From Nitratiruptor sp. (lineage in GTDB: Bacteria; Campylobacterota; Campylobacteria; Campylobacterales; Nitratiruptoraceae): a DNA stretch of 5,618 nt. Below the pieces are notes generated by a model. The model worked only from the letters and a program-made list of their open reading frames with translations. It was not told the origin of the DNA and made no database searches. The position numbers and the translations under genes are program-made. Shown piece after piece: positions 1 through 5,618 of the stretch (the first letter of the stretch is position 1; each line of letters begins with the position of its first letter). The DNA lies in the NCBI GenBank assembly GCA_015494505.1, contig WGBB01000118.1, positions 1 to 5,618 on the forward strand, written 5' to 3'.

Positions 1-1689
1 CGTCCCGATACCATCTATGGTGTCACCTATGCAGCTTTAGCTCCCGAGCATCCGATCGTAAAAACTCTTTTAGAAAAAAATCTCTTGGACGAAGAAGCGG
101 CGGCCAAAATCTGTGCGATGCAAAACCAAAACGCCCGCACACGCCAGCAGGCCGAAAAAGAGGGGCTTTTTCTAGGACTCTATGCCATCCATCCGCTTAC
201 GGGTGGCAAAATCCCGGTCTGGGTGGCCAATTTCGTGCTGACAGAATATGGTAGCGGTGCCGTGATGGCGGTGCCGGCGCACGATGAGCGCGATTTTGAG
301 TTTGCTAAAAAATATAATCTGCCCATCAAATACGTCATCAAGCCAAATGAGGGTGAGCTCGATACCTCCAGGGCCTATACCGAGCCTGGTGTGCTCTTCG
401 ATAGCGGTGAGTTTAGCGGCTTGGAGAGCCAAGAGGCGAAGCAAAAAATCATCGCCTATTTCGAAGAGAATGGACTTGGCAAACGTACCATCAACTACCG
501 CCTCAAAGATTGGCTCGTTTCGCGCCAGCGCTACTGGGGTACGCCGATACCTTTGGTGCACTGCGAGAAGTGTGGCATCGTGCCTGAGAAAAAAGAGAAT
601 CTCCCCGTCACGCTCCCAGAAGATGTGGAGATTACGGGTGAGGGCAATCCGCTGGAGCTCCATCCAACGTGGAAGCATACCACCTGTCCCAAATGCGGCG
701 GACCTGCCCAGCGAGAGACCGATACCCTCGATACCTTCGTGGAGTCTAGCTGGTACTTCCTGCGTTACACGACGCCCAGCAAATATTGGCAAGAGGTGCC
801 TTTTAGAAAAGAGGATACCGACTACTGGATGCCGGTAGACCAATACATCGGCGGGATCGAGCATGCAATCTTGCACCTGCTCTACTCGCGATTCTTTACC
901 AAGGTGCTTCGCGATTTGGGCTATGTGGATTTGGATGAGCCCTTCAAGCGGCTGCTGACGCAAGGAATGGTGCTCAAAGATGGCGCCAAAATGAGTAAAT
1001 CTAAAGGCAACACCGTCGATCCCGATGAGATCGTGGAGCGCTACGGCGCCGATACGGCGAGGCTCTTTATCCTCTTTGCCGCGCCTCCGGCCAAAGAGTT
1101 AGAGTGGAGCGACGCCGGCGTCGAAGGTGCCTATCGTTTCATCAAGCGCTTTTGGGATCGCAGCAGCAATGCTAAATCTACGCAGACGCTGCCAAAAATC
1201 GATCATAGCAGCCTCTCCAAAGAGGAGAAACTGGCACGTAAGAAGGTCTACGAAGCGCTGCAAAAATCCAAAGATGTCTACGAAAAGCACTACGCCTTCA
1301 ATACCCTCATCGCAGCCTGCATGGAGGCGCTCAATGCTCTGAGCGATCAAAAGAACGAAGATGTTTGGACAGAAGGATACTGGGTGCTCACAAACCTCCT
1401 TGAGCCCATCATCCCCCATGTGAGTTGGGAGATAGCCGACAGGCTCTTTGGCCGAGCCAACTTCGCTCCTATCGAGGTGGCCAAAGAGGCCCTCGAAGAT
1501 GAGAGCGTCACGCTTGCCGTCACCGTCAACGGCAAGCGTCGTGCCGAGATCGAAGTGGCCAAAGATGCGAGCAAAGAGGATATCCTCGCTGCAGCCAAAG
1601 AGGCGGCGGCCAAATGGATCGAGGACAAAGATATCGTCAAAGAGATCGTAGTGCCGGGACGCCTGGTCAATATCGTCGTAAAGGGATGA
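1..1689 (+). CDS. leuS: Leucyl-tRNA synthetase, 3' part (5' end outside window)
   Basis: Cytoplasmic class I aminoacyl-tRNA synthetase that charges tRNA-Leu with leucine using ATP and hydrolyses mischarged tRNA. The frame is open from base 1, so the TTG at 85 is internal. It starts inside the CP1 editing domain with RPDTIYG (the threonine-rich editing peptide), followed by GSGAVMAVPAHDERDFEFA at 250-306; its HD aspartate (283) matches the conserved editing aspartate. The frame returns to the catalytic core at RLKDWLVSRQRYWG (about 499-540). A four-cysteine zinc module follows (CEKC at 562-573, CPKC at 685-696), then ESSWYFLRY and KMSKS at 988-1002. A helical anticodon-binding region (about 1090-1470) and the small C-terminal domain (about 1510-1686) complete it. 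There are 562 codons here; the HIGH motif and about 250 residues are missing upstream, giving a usual total near 810. The leucine-specific insertion that E. coli has just before KMSKS is absent. TGA stop at 1687-1689. Confidence 0.97.
   Translation, partial: RPDTIYGVTYAALAPEHPIVKTLLEKNLLDEEAAAKICAMQNQNARTRQQAEKEGLFLGLYAIHPLTGGKIPVWVANFVLTEYGSGAVMAVPAHDERDFEFAKKYNLPIKYVIKPNEGELDTSRAYTEPGVLFDSGEFSGLESQEAKQKIIAYFEENGLGKRTINYRLKDWLVSRQRYWGTPIPLVHCEKCGIVPEKKENLPVTLPEDVEITGEGNPLELHPTWKHTTCPKCGGPAQRETDTLDTFVESSWYFLRYTTPSKYWQEVPFRKEDTDYWMPVDQYIGGIEHAILHLLYSRFFTKVLRDLGYVDLDEPFKRLLTQGMVLKDGAKMSKSKGNTVDPDEIVERYGADTARLFILFAAPPAKELEWSDAGVEGAYRFIKRFWDRSSNAKSTQTLPKIDHSSLSKEEKLARKKVYEALQKSKDVYEKHYAFNTLIAACMEALNALSDQKNEDVWTEGYWVLTNLLEPIIPHVSWEIADRLFGRANFAPIEVAKEALEDESVTLAVTVNGKRRAEIEVAKDASKEDILAAAKEAAAKWIEDKDIVKEIVVPGRLVNIVVKG
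1510..1539 (+). repeat. 11-bp perfect inverted repeat inside leuS
   Basis: ACGCTTGCCGT at 1510-1520 is the exact reverse complement of ACGGCAAGCGT at 1529-1539, separated by the 8-base loop CACCGTCA. In RNA this would be a strong 11-bp hairpin with seven G-C pairs, about 150 bases before the leuS stop. No T-run follows, so it is not a standard intrinsic terminator. It lies within the codons of the LeuRS C-terminal domain. The repeat itself is certain; any function is unknown. Confidence 0.6.
1682..1686 (+). promoter_or_regulatory. Ribosome binding site of lptE, inside the end of leuS
   Basis: AGGGA lies in the last sense codons of leuS, 4 bases before the ATG at 1691. The site spans the leuS stop region, so ribosomes finishing leuS sit on the lptE start. 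This supports the chosen start and translational coupling. Confidence 0.55.
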
Positions 1690-1690
1690 G

Positions 1691-2185
1691 ATGCTGCGCA
1701 TTTTCGCTGCTTGCTTGTTGATGCTGAGCTTTATAGGATGTGGGTATAAACCGGCAAGCAGTTATGTAAAAAGCTCCATCCCGGGCACTATCTACGTCCA
1801 TGTGGATGTGCTCTTGCGCGACCCGGAAGATGCCTTGCTCATAAAAGATACTATCGTGCGGGAATTTGCCAGACGTTTTGGCAATTTTCTCGTTCCCTAT
1901 GAGCAGGCTCAGACAAAAATTTACGTCAAAGTGCGCTCCCTCTCATTTATCACACTTGAGCGCAATATCTACGGTTATGTGGACAACTACCGCACCAAGA
2001 TAGCTTTGGAGTTTGACGTACGAGGAAAAAAAGAGGCCAAAATAGTGACAAATGGATACTATGATTTCGCTATCGAGCCAAACTCCATCATCACCGATGC
2101 CATGCGATTTCGCGCCATCAAAGAAGCTTCGGCCAAGGCAATTGACAAATTCATCTCGCAACTTGCGTACGTAGGGGCACATTGA
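1691..2185 (+). CDS. lptE: Outer-membrane lipoprotein, probable LPS-assembly protein LptE
   Basis: Predicted lipoprotein of 164 residues. A short type II signal peptide (R3, hydrophobic residues 4-15) ends in FIGC, so C17 would be lipidated and the mature protein begins CGYKPASS. The -3 residue is Phe rather than the usual Leu. The remaining ~148 residues are alternating beta/alpha with no further membrane segment, the size of the small LptE-like proteins. In the known family LptE plugs and stabilises the LptD barrel, which inserts lipopolysaccharide into the outer leaflet. The assignment rests on the lipobox, the CGYKPSS-type N-terminus, the length, and the position between leuS and folC, where Campylobacterota carry their LptE; I see no catalytic motif. 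It begins 1 base after leuS and overlaps folC by 4 bases. Sampled lines are about 42-48% G+C, lower than its neighbours. If not LptE, it is still a secreted lipoprotein. Confidence 0.8.
   Translation: MLRIFAACLLMLSFIGCGYKPASSYVKSSIPGTIYVHVDVLLRDPEDALLIKDTIVREFARRFGNFLVPYEQAQTKIYVKVRSLSFITLERNIYGYVDNYRTKIALEFDVRGKKEAKIVTNGYYDFAIEPNSIITDAMRFRAIKEASAKAIDKFISQLAYVGAH
2173..2177 (+). promoter_or_regulatory. Ribosome binding site supporting the TTG start of folC
   Basis: AGGGG ends 4 bases before the TTG at 2182. No ATG or GTG lies in frame near it that would keep the conserved N-terminus (the first internal Met is residue 20), so this site decides the start. It lies inside the last codons of lptE. 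Confidence 0.6.
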
Positions 2186-3309
2186 ACCTCCAAGAGTTTC
2201 TATCCACCAAGCCGCTCTTTTACAAAAAATTCGATCCGATGCGTATGCGGCGCGCCTATGAAGCAGTGCGCTGCAAGCTTCCCCGAGTCCCTATCATCCA
2301 TATCGTAGGCACCAACGGCAAAGGTACTACGGGAAGATTCTTAGCCGGGATGCTGCGCGAAGCCGGCTTCAAAGTGGGGCACTACACCTCGCCCCATATC
2401 GTGCGCTTCAATGAGCGTATCTGGATAGATGGTCGCTACATAGATGATGAAAAGCTCGAACGGCTTCACGAAAAAGCACTGCAGCTTTTGGGTGATGCGG
2501 CAAAGGAGCTCAGCTACTTCGAGTACACCACATTTCTCGCCGTTCTTGCATTCGCCGAGTGCGACTACGCCGTTATGGAGGCGGGGCTTGGGGGCGAGTA
2601 TGATGCTACGGCGGTTTTTCCCCATATTCTCAGCGTCATTACACCCATCGACTACGACCATCAAGATTTTTTGGGCGAGAGCATCGAAGCTATCGCCGCT
2701 ACGAAGCTGCGCTCCGTGCAAAATCGTGCCGTCATCGCTCCCCAGCCGCATTCTGAAGTGTATGAGGTGGCAAAACGTCTCGGTATTGATTATGTAGCGG
2801 TACCGAAAGCCGATGCAAGCCTCCAAAAACTTTGCCAAAAAGAGGGCCTCGCGCCCTTTTTCGCAGACAATCTCGCCACCGCAGCCGCAGCGGTCAAAGA
2901 GCTTGGCGTCACGCCCAATATCGAAGCAGCCGTAGGCTATCGTATGCCAGCGCGGATGCAAAAAGTGGGCAACGTCATCCTCGATGTGGGGCACAATCCC
3001 CTTTCGGCCAGAGCCATCGCAAGCGCCCTTGACAAAAAGCGGGTTTTGGTCTATAACACCTATCGCGATAAAGATTTCAAAAAGATTTTGCAAATTCTAA
3101 GACCCAAAATCAAACATATCGAGATTTTGCCCGTAAGAAACGAGCGGATGGTAGATCAAAAAGAGCTCGTGGCGACCATCCAAGAGCTGGGTTTGGGGAT
3201 ACGAGAATTTACGAAGCTCGATGCCAAAGAGGAGTATTTAGTCTACGGGTCATTTAGCGTCATAGAGGAGTGTGTCAAAAGATGTGGGCTGAGTATTACG
3301 AATACTTAA
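2182..3309 (+). CDS. folC: Dihydrofolate synthase / folylpolyglutamate synthase (FolC), TTG start
   Basis: Cytoplasmic Mur-ligase-type enzyme that uses ATP to join L-glutamate to dihydropteroate, making dihydrofolate, and usually adds further glutamates to reduced folates. Visible motifs in 375 residues: P-loop VGTNGKGTTG around residues 42-51 (Lys47), TSPH at 69-72, SYFEYTTF before EAGLGG at 133-138, the metal-binding segment DYDH at 157-160, Lys175 in ATKLRS at the place of the carbamylated lysine of the family, and DVGHNP at 268-273 opening the C-terminal Mur-ligase domain. The order and spacing match FolC; it is about 45 residues shorter than the E. coli enzyme (about 420). The TTG start shares bases with the lptE stop (TTGA), suggesting coupled translation. 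The last 28 bases overlap mfd. Sequence alone does not show whether it has both activities or only one. Confidence 0.95.
   Translation: MNLQEFLSTKPLFYKKFDPMRMRRAYEAVRCKLPRVPIIHIVGTNGKGTTGRFLAGMLREAGFKVGHYTSPHIVRFNERIWIDGRYIDDEKLERLHEKALQLLGDAAKELSYFEYTTFLAVLAFAECDYAVMEAGLGGEYDATAVFPHILSVITPIDYDHQDFLGESIEAIAATKLRSVQNRAVIAPQPHSEVYEVAKRLGIDYVAVPKADASLQKLCQKEGLAPFFADNLATAAAAVKELGVTPNIEAAVGYRMPARMQKVGNVILDVGHNPLSARAIASALDKKRVLVYNTYRDKDFKKILQILRPKIKHIEILPVRNERMVDQKELVATIQELGLGIREFTKLDAKEEYLVYGSFSVIEECVKRCGLSITNT
2839..2861 (+). other. Terminator-shaped hairpin inside folC
   Basis: AAAGAGGGC (2839-2847) can pair with GCCCTTTTT (2853-2861) around the 5-base loop CTCGC, giving nine pairs including one G-T (G-U in RNA). 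The right arm ends in five T, and an A-rich run precedes the stem, so both strands have the A-run/stem/T-run shape of a weak intrinsic terminator. It lies wholly in folC codons (KEGLAPFF). The G-C core is only four pairs, so efficient termination is doubtful; partial attenuation before mfd is possible. Confidence 0.25.
3265..3270 (+). promoter_or_regulatory. Likely ribosome binding site of mfd, inside folC
   Basis: GAGGAG lies in the folC coding region, 11 bases before the ATG at 3282. The spacing is slightly long. It would overlap the alternative in-frame GTG at 3270, which argues for the ATG. Confidence 0.45.
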
Positions 3310-5618
3310 AACAGCATCGCCCGGATGTAGTGCTCGTAAGCGACGAAAAGGAGGCGCGACGTGCCTCGGATGTGGCGAAGGTGCTCGGTATTGCCCATCA
3401 GCGCCTGCCAGACATCAGAGCCCAAGAGGGCGACGATATGCGGGTTTTCAAAGAGGAGCTTGACGAGCTCTTCGCGGCACTCCACAGCTACTATAAAAAT
3501 CCTGCCCAACTCCTCATCCTCCCCAAAGCTACAGCCGCACTGAGAGTCCCTGCAGCCAAATATTTCGAAAGTTTTACCATCGAGTTTGCCGATACTCTCG
3601 ATTTGGATACGCTTAAAGAGCGGCTCTATCGCTACGGCTATGAGATAGTCGATATCGTGGAGACCAAAGGCGAAGCGAGTATCCGCGGCGATATCATCGA
3701 TATCTTCCCGCCAAATAGCGACAAACCGGTGCGCATCAGCCTCTTTGACGAGGAGGTGGAGTCGATTCGCCTCTTTGACCCAGTCACCCAGCGAAGCAAT
3801 CCGGAGGAGCTTGAGAGCATCACGATTCCTAGCGCCTTTTTGCTGCGTGATGAGAGGCTCTTAGAGCGCATCGAGAGCGTCGAAGCGGATGTCTTCGAGC
3901 GCGACCTTTACAGCGTGGGATTTTGGGCGGCTGAGCGCATCGATATCACAGAGGGTAAGGATGTAGTAGCCACCTTCGAAGAGGCAGGGTATCCGCTGAT
4001 CCCTGAACCGAAAGAGTATCGCGATATCGAGGTACTCAATATCGACAAGCTCATCGAGCACAAAAACAAAAAGATTCGCGTCCTCATCTCTTCGCCCGAA
4101 GCGGCCAGGCGTACTTCTATAGCACACATCGAGAAGGTGGAGTTTGTCTATACGGACGCAATCGTCAATATCGAAGGCCCTAAGGAGATCATCGTCTCAC
4201 TCAACAAGCCTGCCAAAAAGCGCACACGCCGCGCCGGCGTGGTGCTGGATGAACTGAGAGTCGGCGAATATGTGGTGCATGAGCAGCACGGTATCGGGAT
4301 TTTCAAAGGGCTTCGCCAAATCGAGATCATGGGGGCCAAGCGCGACTTCGTCGAGATCGCCTATGCGGGCGAGGATAAGCTGCTCATCCCAGTAGAAAAT
4401 CTGGAGGTGCTCAGCCGCTACGTGGCTGATAGCGGCAGCGTGGCGGTGGTGGATAGGCTGGGTAGCAGCTCCTTTAGCCGCCTCAAGGCCAAGGTACGCG
4501 AAAAGCTCTTCGAGATTGCTGCCGATATCGTCAAAATTTCCGCCAAACGCGCCCTAATAGAGGGCAAAAAGATCCTCACGCCACCCGATATCGCTACCTT
4601 CCAAAAGGCAGCCGGCTTTAGCTATACGCCCGATCAAAAAGAGGCTATCGCAAAGATTTTAGAGCGTCTTAGCAGTGGCCGTGCGATGGATATGCTCTTA
4701 AGCGGCGATGTGGGGTTTGGCAAAACGGAGGTGGCGATGAACGCCATCTATGCCTCCGTCAAAAGCGGCTACCAGGCGGCCGTGGTGGTGCCAACCACAT
4801 TGCTATCGAATCAGCACTACGCGACTCTCAAAGAGCGCCTGGAGCCCTTTGGCATCAGCGTTACCAAGATCGATCGCTTCGTCAGTGCCAAGGAGAAAAA
4901 GGAGCGCTTGAAGGGACTGGCTGAAGGGACCATCGATGTGGTGGTGGGAACCCATGCTCTCTTTGGGGCGCGTTTCAAAAATTTGGGTCTTGTGGTGGTG
5001 GATGAGGAGCATAAATTCGGTGTCAAGCAAAAAGAGAAGCTCAAGGAGTTTGCAGAGGATGTGCATGTGTTGAGCATGTCGGCTACGCCGATACCGCGCA
5101 GCCTCAATATGGCGCTGAGCCAAATCAAGGACCTGGCGGAGCTGCGCACGCCGCCAGAGGATCGTAAGCCTGTGCGCACCTATGTCAAAGAGTTTGACGA
5201 AAAACTCATCAAAGAGGTGATCTTGCGGGAGCTGCGCCGTGGCGGGCAGGTCTTTTACATTTTCAACTCCATTGCAGGCATCGAGGAGAAGCGTAGCGAA
5301 CTGGAAGCCCTGCTGCCTGGCAAAAAGATCTTGGTGCTCCACTCCAAAATCTCCAGCACCACCACCGAAAAGGAGCTGGTGCGCTTCGCAAACGGAGAGT
5401 ATGATATCTTGCTCTCCACATCGATTGTCGAAAGCGGTATCCACATGCCAAACGTCAACACCATCATCGTAGAGGGTGCCGATAGGTTCGGCATAGCCGA
5501 CTTGCACCAGCTGCGAGGGCGCGTGGGACGCAGCAGCAGGGAGGGGTATTGCTACTATGTCGTAGAAAACAAAGAAGCTCTCACAGAAGATGCCAAGAAG
5601 CGCCTTATAGCACTGGAG
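3282..5618 (+). CDS. mfd: Transcription-repair coupling factor Mfd, 5' part (3' end outside window)
   Basis: ATP-dependent DNA translocase that pushes or removes RNA polymerase stalled at lesions and recruits UvrA for nucleotide excision repair. The 779 codons stay open to the window edge. Residues 1-117 are a short, degenerate UvrB-like D1a without a Walker A. D2 follows with IRGDIIDIFP (134-143) and PVRISLFDEE (149-158). The RNA-polymerase-interacting domain spans 323-381 (DELRVGEYVVHEQHGIGIF to LSRYV). The RecG-type motor has TPDQ (449-452), Walker A GDVGFGKT (475-482, Lys481), PTTLL (504-508), GTHAL (556-560), DEEH (574-577), SAT (600-602), TSIVESGI (713-720) and QLRGRVGR (743-750). The last residues enter the translocation (TRG) hairpin; roughly 200 residues, with D7, should follow. 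The region before the RNA-polymerase domain is about 150 residues shorter than in E. coli, as I recall for Campylobacterota. It overlaps folC by 28 bases. Confidence 0.97.
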   Translation, partial: MWAEYYEYLKQHRPDVVLVSDEKEARRASDVAKVLGIAHQRLPDIRAQEGDDMRVFKEELDELFAALHSYYKNPAQLLILPKATAALRVPAAKYFESFTIEFADTLDLDTLKERLYRYGYEIVDIVETKGEASIRGDIIDIFPPNSDKPVRISLFDEEVESIRLFDPVTQRSNPEELESITIPSAFLLRDERLLERIESVEADVFERDLYSVGFWAAERIDITEGKDVVATFEEAGYPLIPEPKEYRDIEVLNIDKLIEHKNKKIRVLISSPEAARRTSIAHIEKVEFVYTDAIVNIEGPKEIIVSLNKPAKKRTRRAGVVLDELRVGEYVVHEQHGIGIFKGLRQIEIMGAKRDFVEIAYAGEDKLLIPVENLEVLSRYVADSGSVAVVDRLGSSSFSRLKAKVREKLFEIAADIVKISAKRALIEGKKILTPPDIATFQKAAGFSYTPDQKEAIAKILERLSSGRAMDMLLSGDVGFGKTEVAMNAIYASVKSGYQAAVVVPTTLLSNQHYATLKERLEPFGISVTKIDRFVSAKEKKERLKGLAEGTIDVVVGTHALFGARFKNLGLVVVDEEHKFGVKQKEKLKEFAEDVHVLSMSATPIPRSLNMALSQIKDLAELRTPPEDRKPVRTYVKEFDEKLIKEVILRELRRGGQVFYIFNSIAGIEEKRSELEALLPGKKILVLHSKISSTTTEKELVRFANGEYDILLSTSIVESGIHMPNVNTIIVEGADRFGIADLHQLRGRVGRSSREGYCYYVVENKEALTEDAKKRLIALE

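Noticed and set aside
85..87. TTG as the start of the first gene
   Set aside because: The same frame is open from base 1 and encodes the RPDTIYG editing peptide, so the gene begins outside the window.
284..838. 184-codon + strand frame overlapping leuS out of frame
   Set aside because: The translation is low-complexity and rich in Ser/Arg/Pro, typical of a shifted frame; leuS motifs continue through the whole interval.
172..963. Long open frame on the minus strand (263 codons) opposite leuS
   Set aside because: It lies wholly opposite confidently identified LeuRS motifs, its translation has no recognisable domain, and codon bias in the sense gene explains the absence of stops.
1576..1587. 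12-base perfect palindrome GAGGATATCCTC in leuS
   Set aside because: About one or two 12-base palindromes are expected in a window of this size; another (GAAGCCGGCTTC) is at 2359-2370. Both fit ordinary codons.
97..1613. Repeated GCGGCGGCCAAA at about 97-108 and 1602-1613
   Set aside because: Both encode Ala-Ala-Ala-Lys with the same preferred codons; not a mobile or regulatory repeat.
1099..1701. 200-codon minus-strand frame opposite the leuS 3' end
   Set aside because: It is antisense to LeuRS C-terminal domains, with no supporting signals.
1866..1884. TTGCCA/TGGCAA inverted repeat followed by TTTT in lptE
   Set aside because: Only six pairs with a 7-base loop inside coding sequence; too weak and too likely by chance to call a terminator.
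2341..3093. 250-codon open frame on the minus strand opposite folC
   Set aside because: It is a shadow of folC: no recognisable protein features and no independent start context.
4225..4241. CACGCC/GGCGTG hairpin in mfd
   Set aside because: A 6-bp G+C-rich stem without a T-run, just before the RNA-polymerase-interacting domain; common by chance at this base composition.
4803..5507. 234-codon open frame on the minus strand opposite the mfd motor region
   Set aside because: It is opposite the conserved helicase motifs, and its translation resembles no protein family; it is a codon-bias shadow.
1..5618. A hidden defence, mobile or otherwise novel system
   Set aside because: The four genes are all recognisable core functions, leave no unexplained space, and carry no integrase, transposase, toxin-antitoxin, CRISPR or phage signature.

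Overview
The window looks like a compact chromosomal housekeeping operon from a member of the Campylobacterota (formerly Epsilonproteobacteria), read entirely on the + strand. Three things point there. LeuRS passes straight from its GMVL segment into KMSKS. The short lipoprotein begins CGYKPSS, as the LptE proteins of that group do. The gene order leuS, lptE, folC, then mfd also fits. Hand-sampled lines give roughly 50-62% G+C in leuS and mfd, which is high for this phylum, so a higher-G+C deep-branching genus (Nitratifractor, Hydrogenimonas or Sulfurovum type) is more plausible than Campylobacter or Helicobacter. This placement is inference from memory of the families, not a search result.

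Layout: 1-1689 is the 3' part of leuS (the 5' end lies outside the window). 1691-2185 is a 164-residue lipoprotein, probably the LPS-assembly protein LptE. 2182-3309 is folC (dihydrofolate/folylpolyglutamate synthase), starting at TTG. 3282-5618 is mfd (transcription-repair coupling factor), open to the right edge, with 779 codons present. The junctions are a 1-base gap, a 4-base overlap and a 28-base overlap. There is essentially no non-coding DNA, no room for a promoter or a conventional terminator between genes, and no stretch over 300 bases without a gene. No tRNA, rRNA, insertion sequence, CRISPR array or attachment site was seen.

The genes do not form one pathway. They cover translation (leucyl-tRNA charging), outer-membrane biogenesis, folate metabolism and transcription-coupled DNA repair, and appear to be co-transcribed and in part translationally coupled. 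The more interesting points are small: an 11-bp perfect hairpin inside the end of leuS, a terminator-shaped hairpin inside folC, a shortened Mfd N-terminal module that keeps the predicted UvrA-contact residues, and a more A+T-rich lptE. I see no sign of a new biological system.
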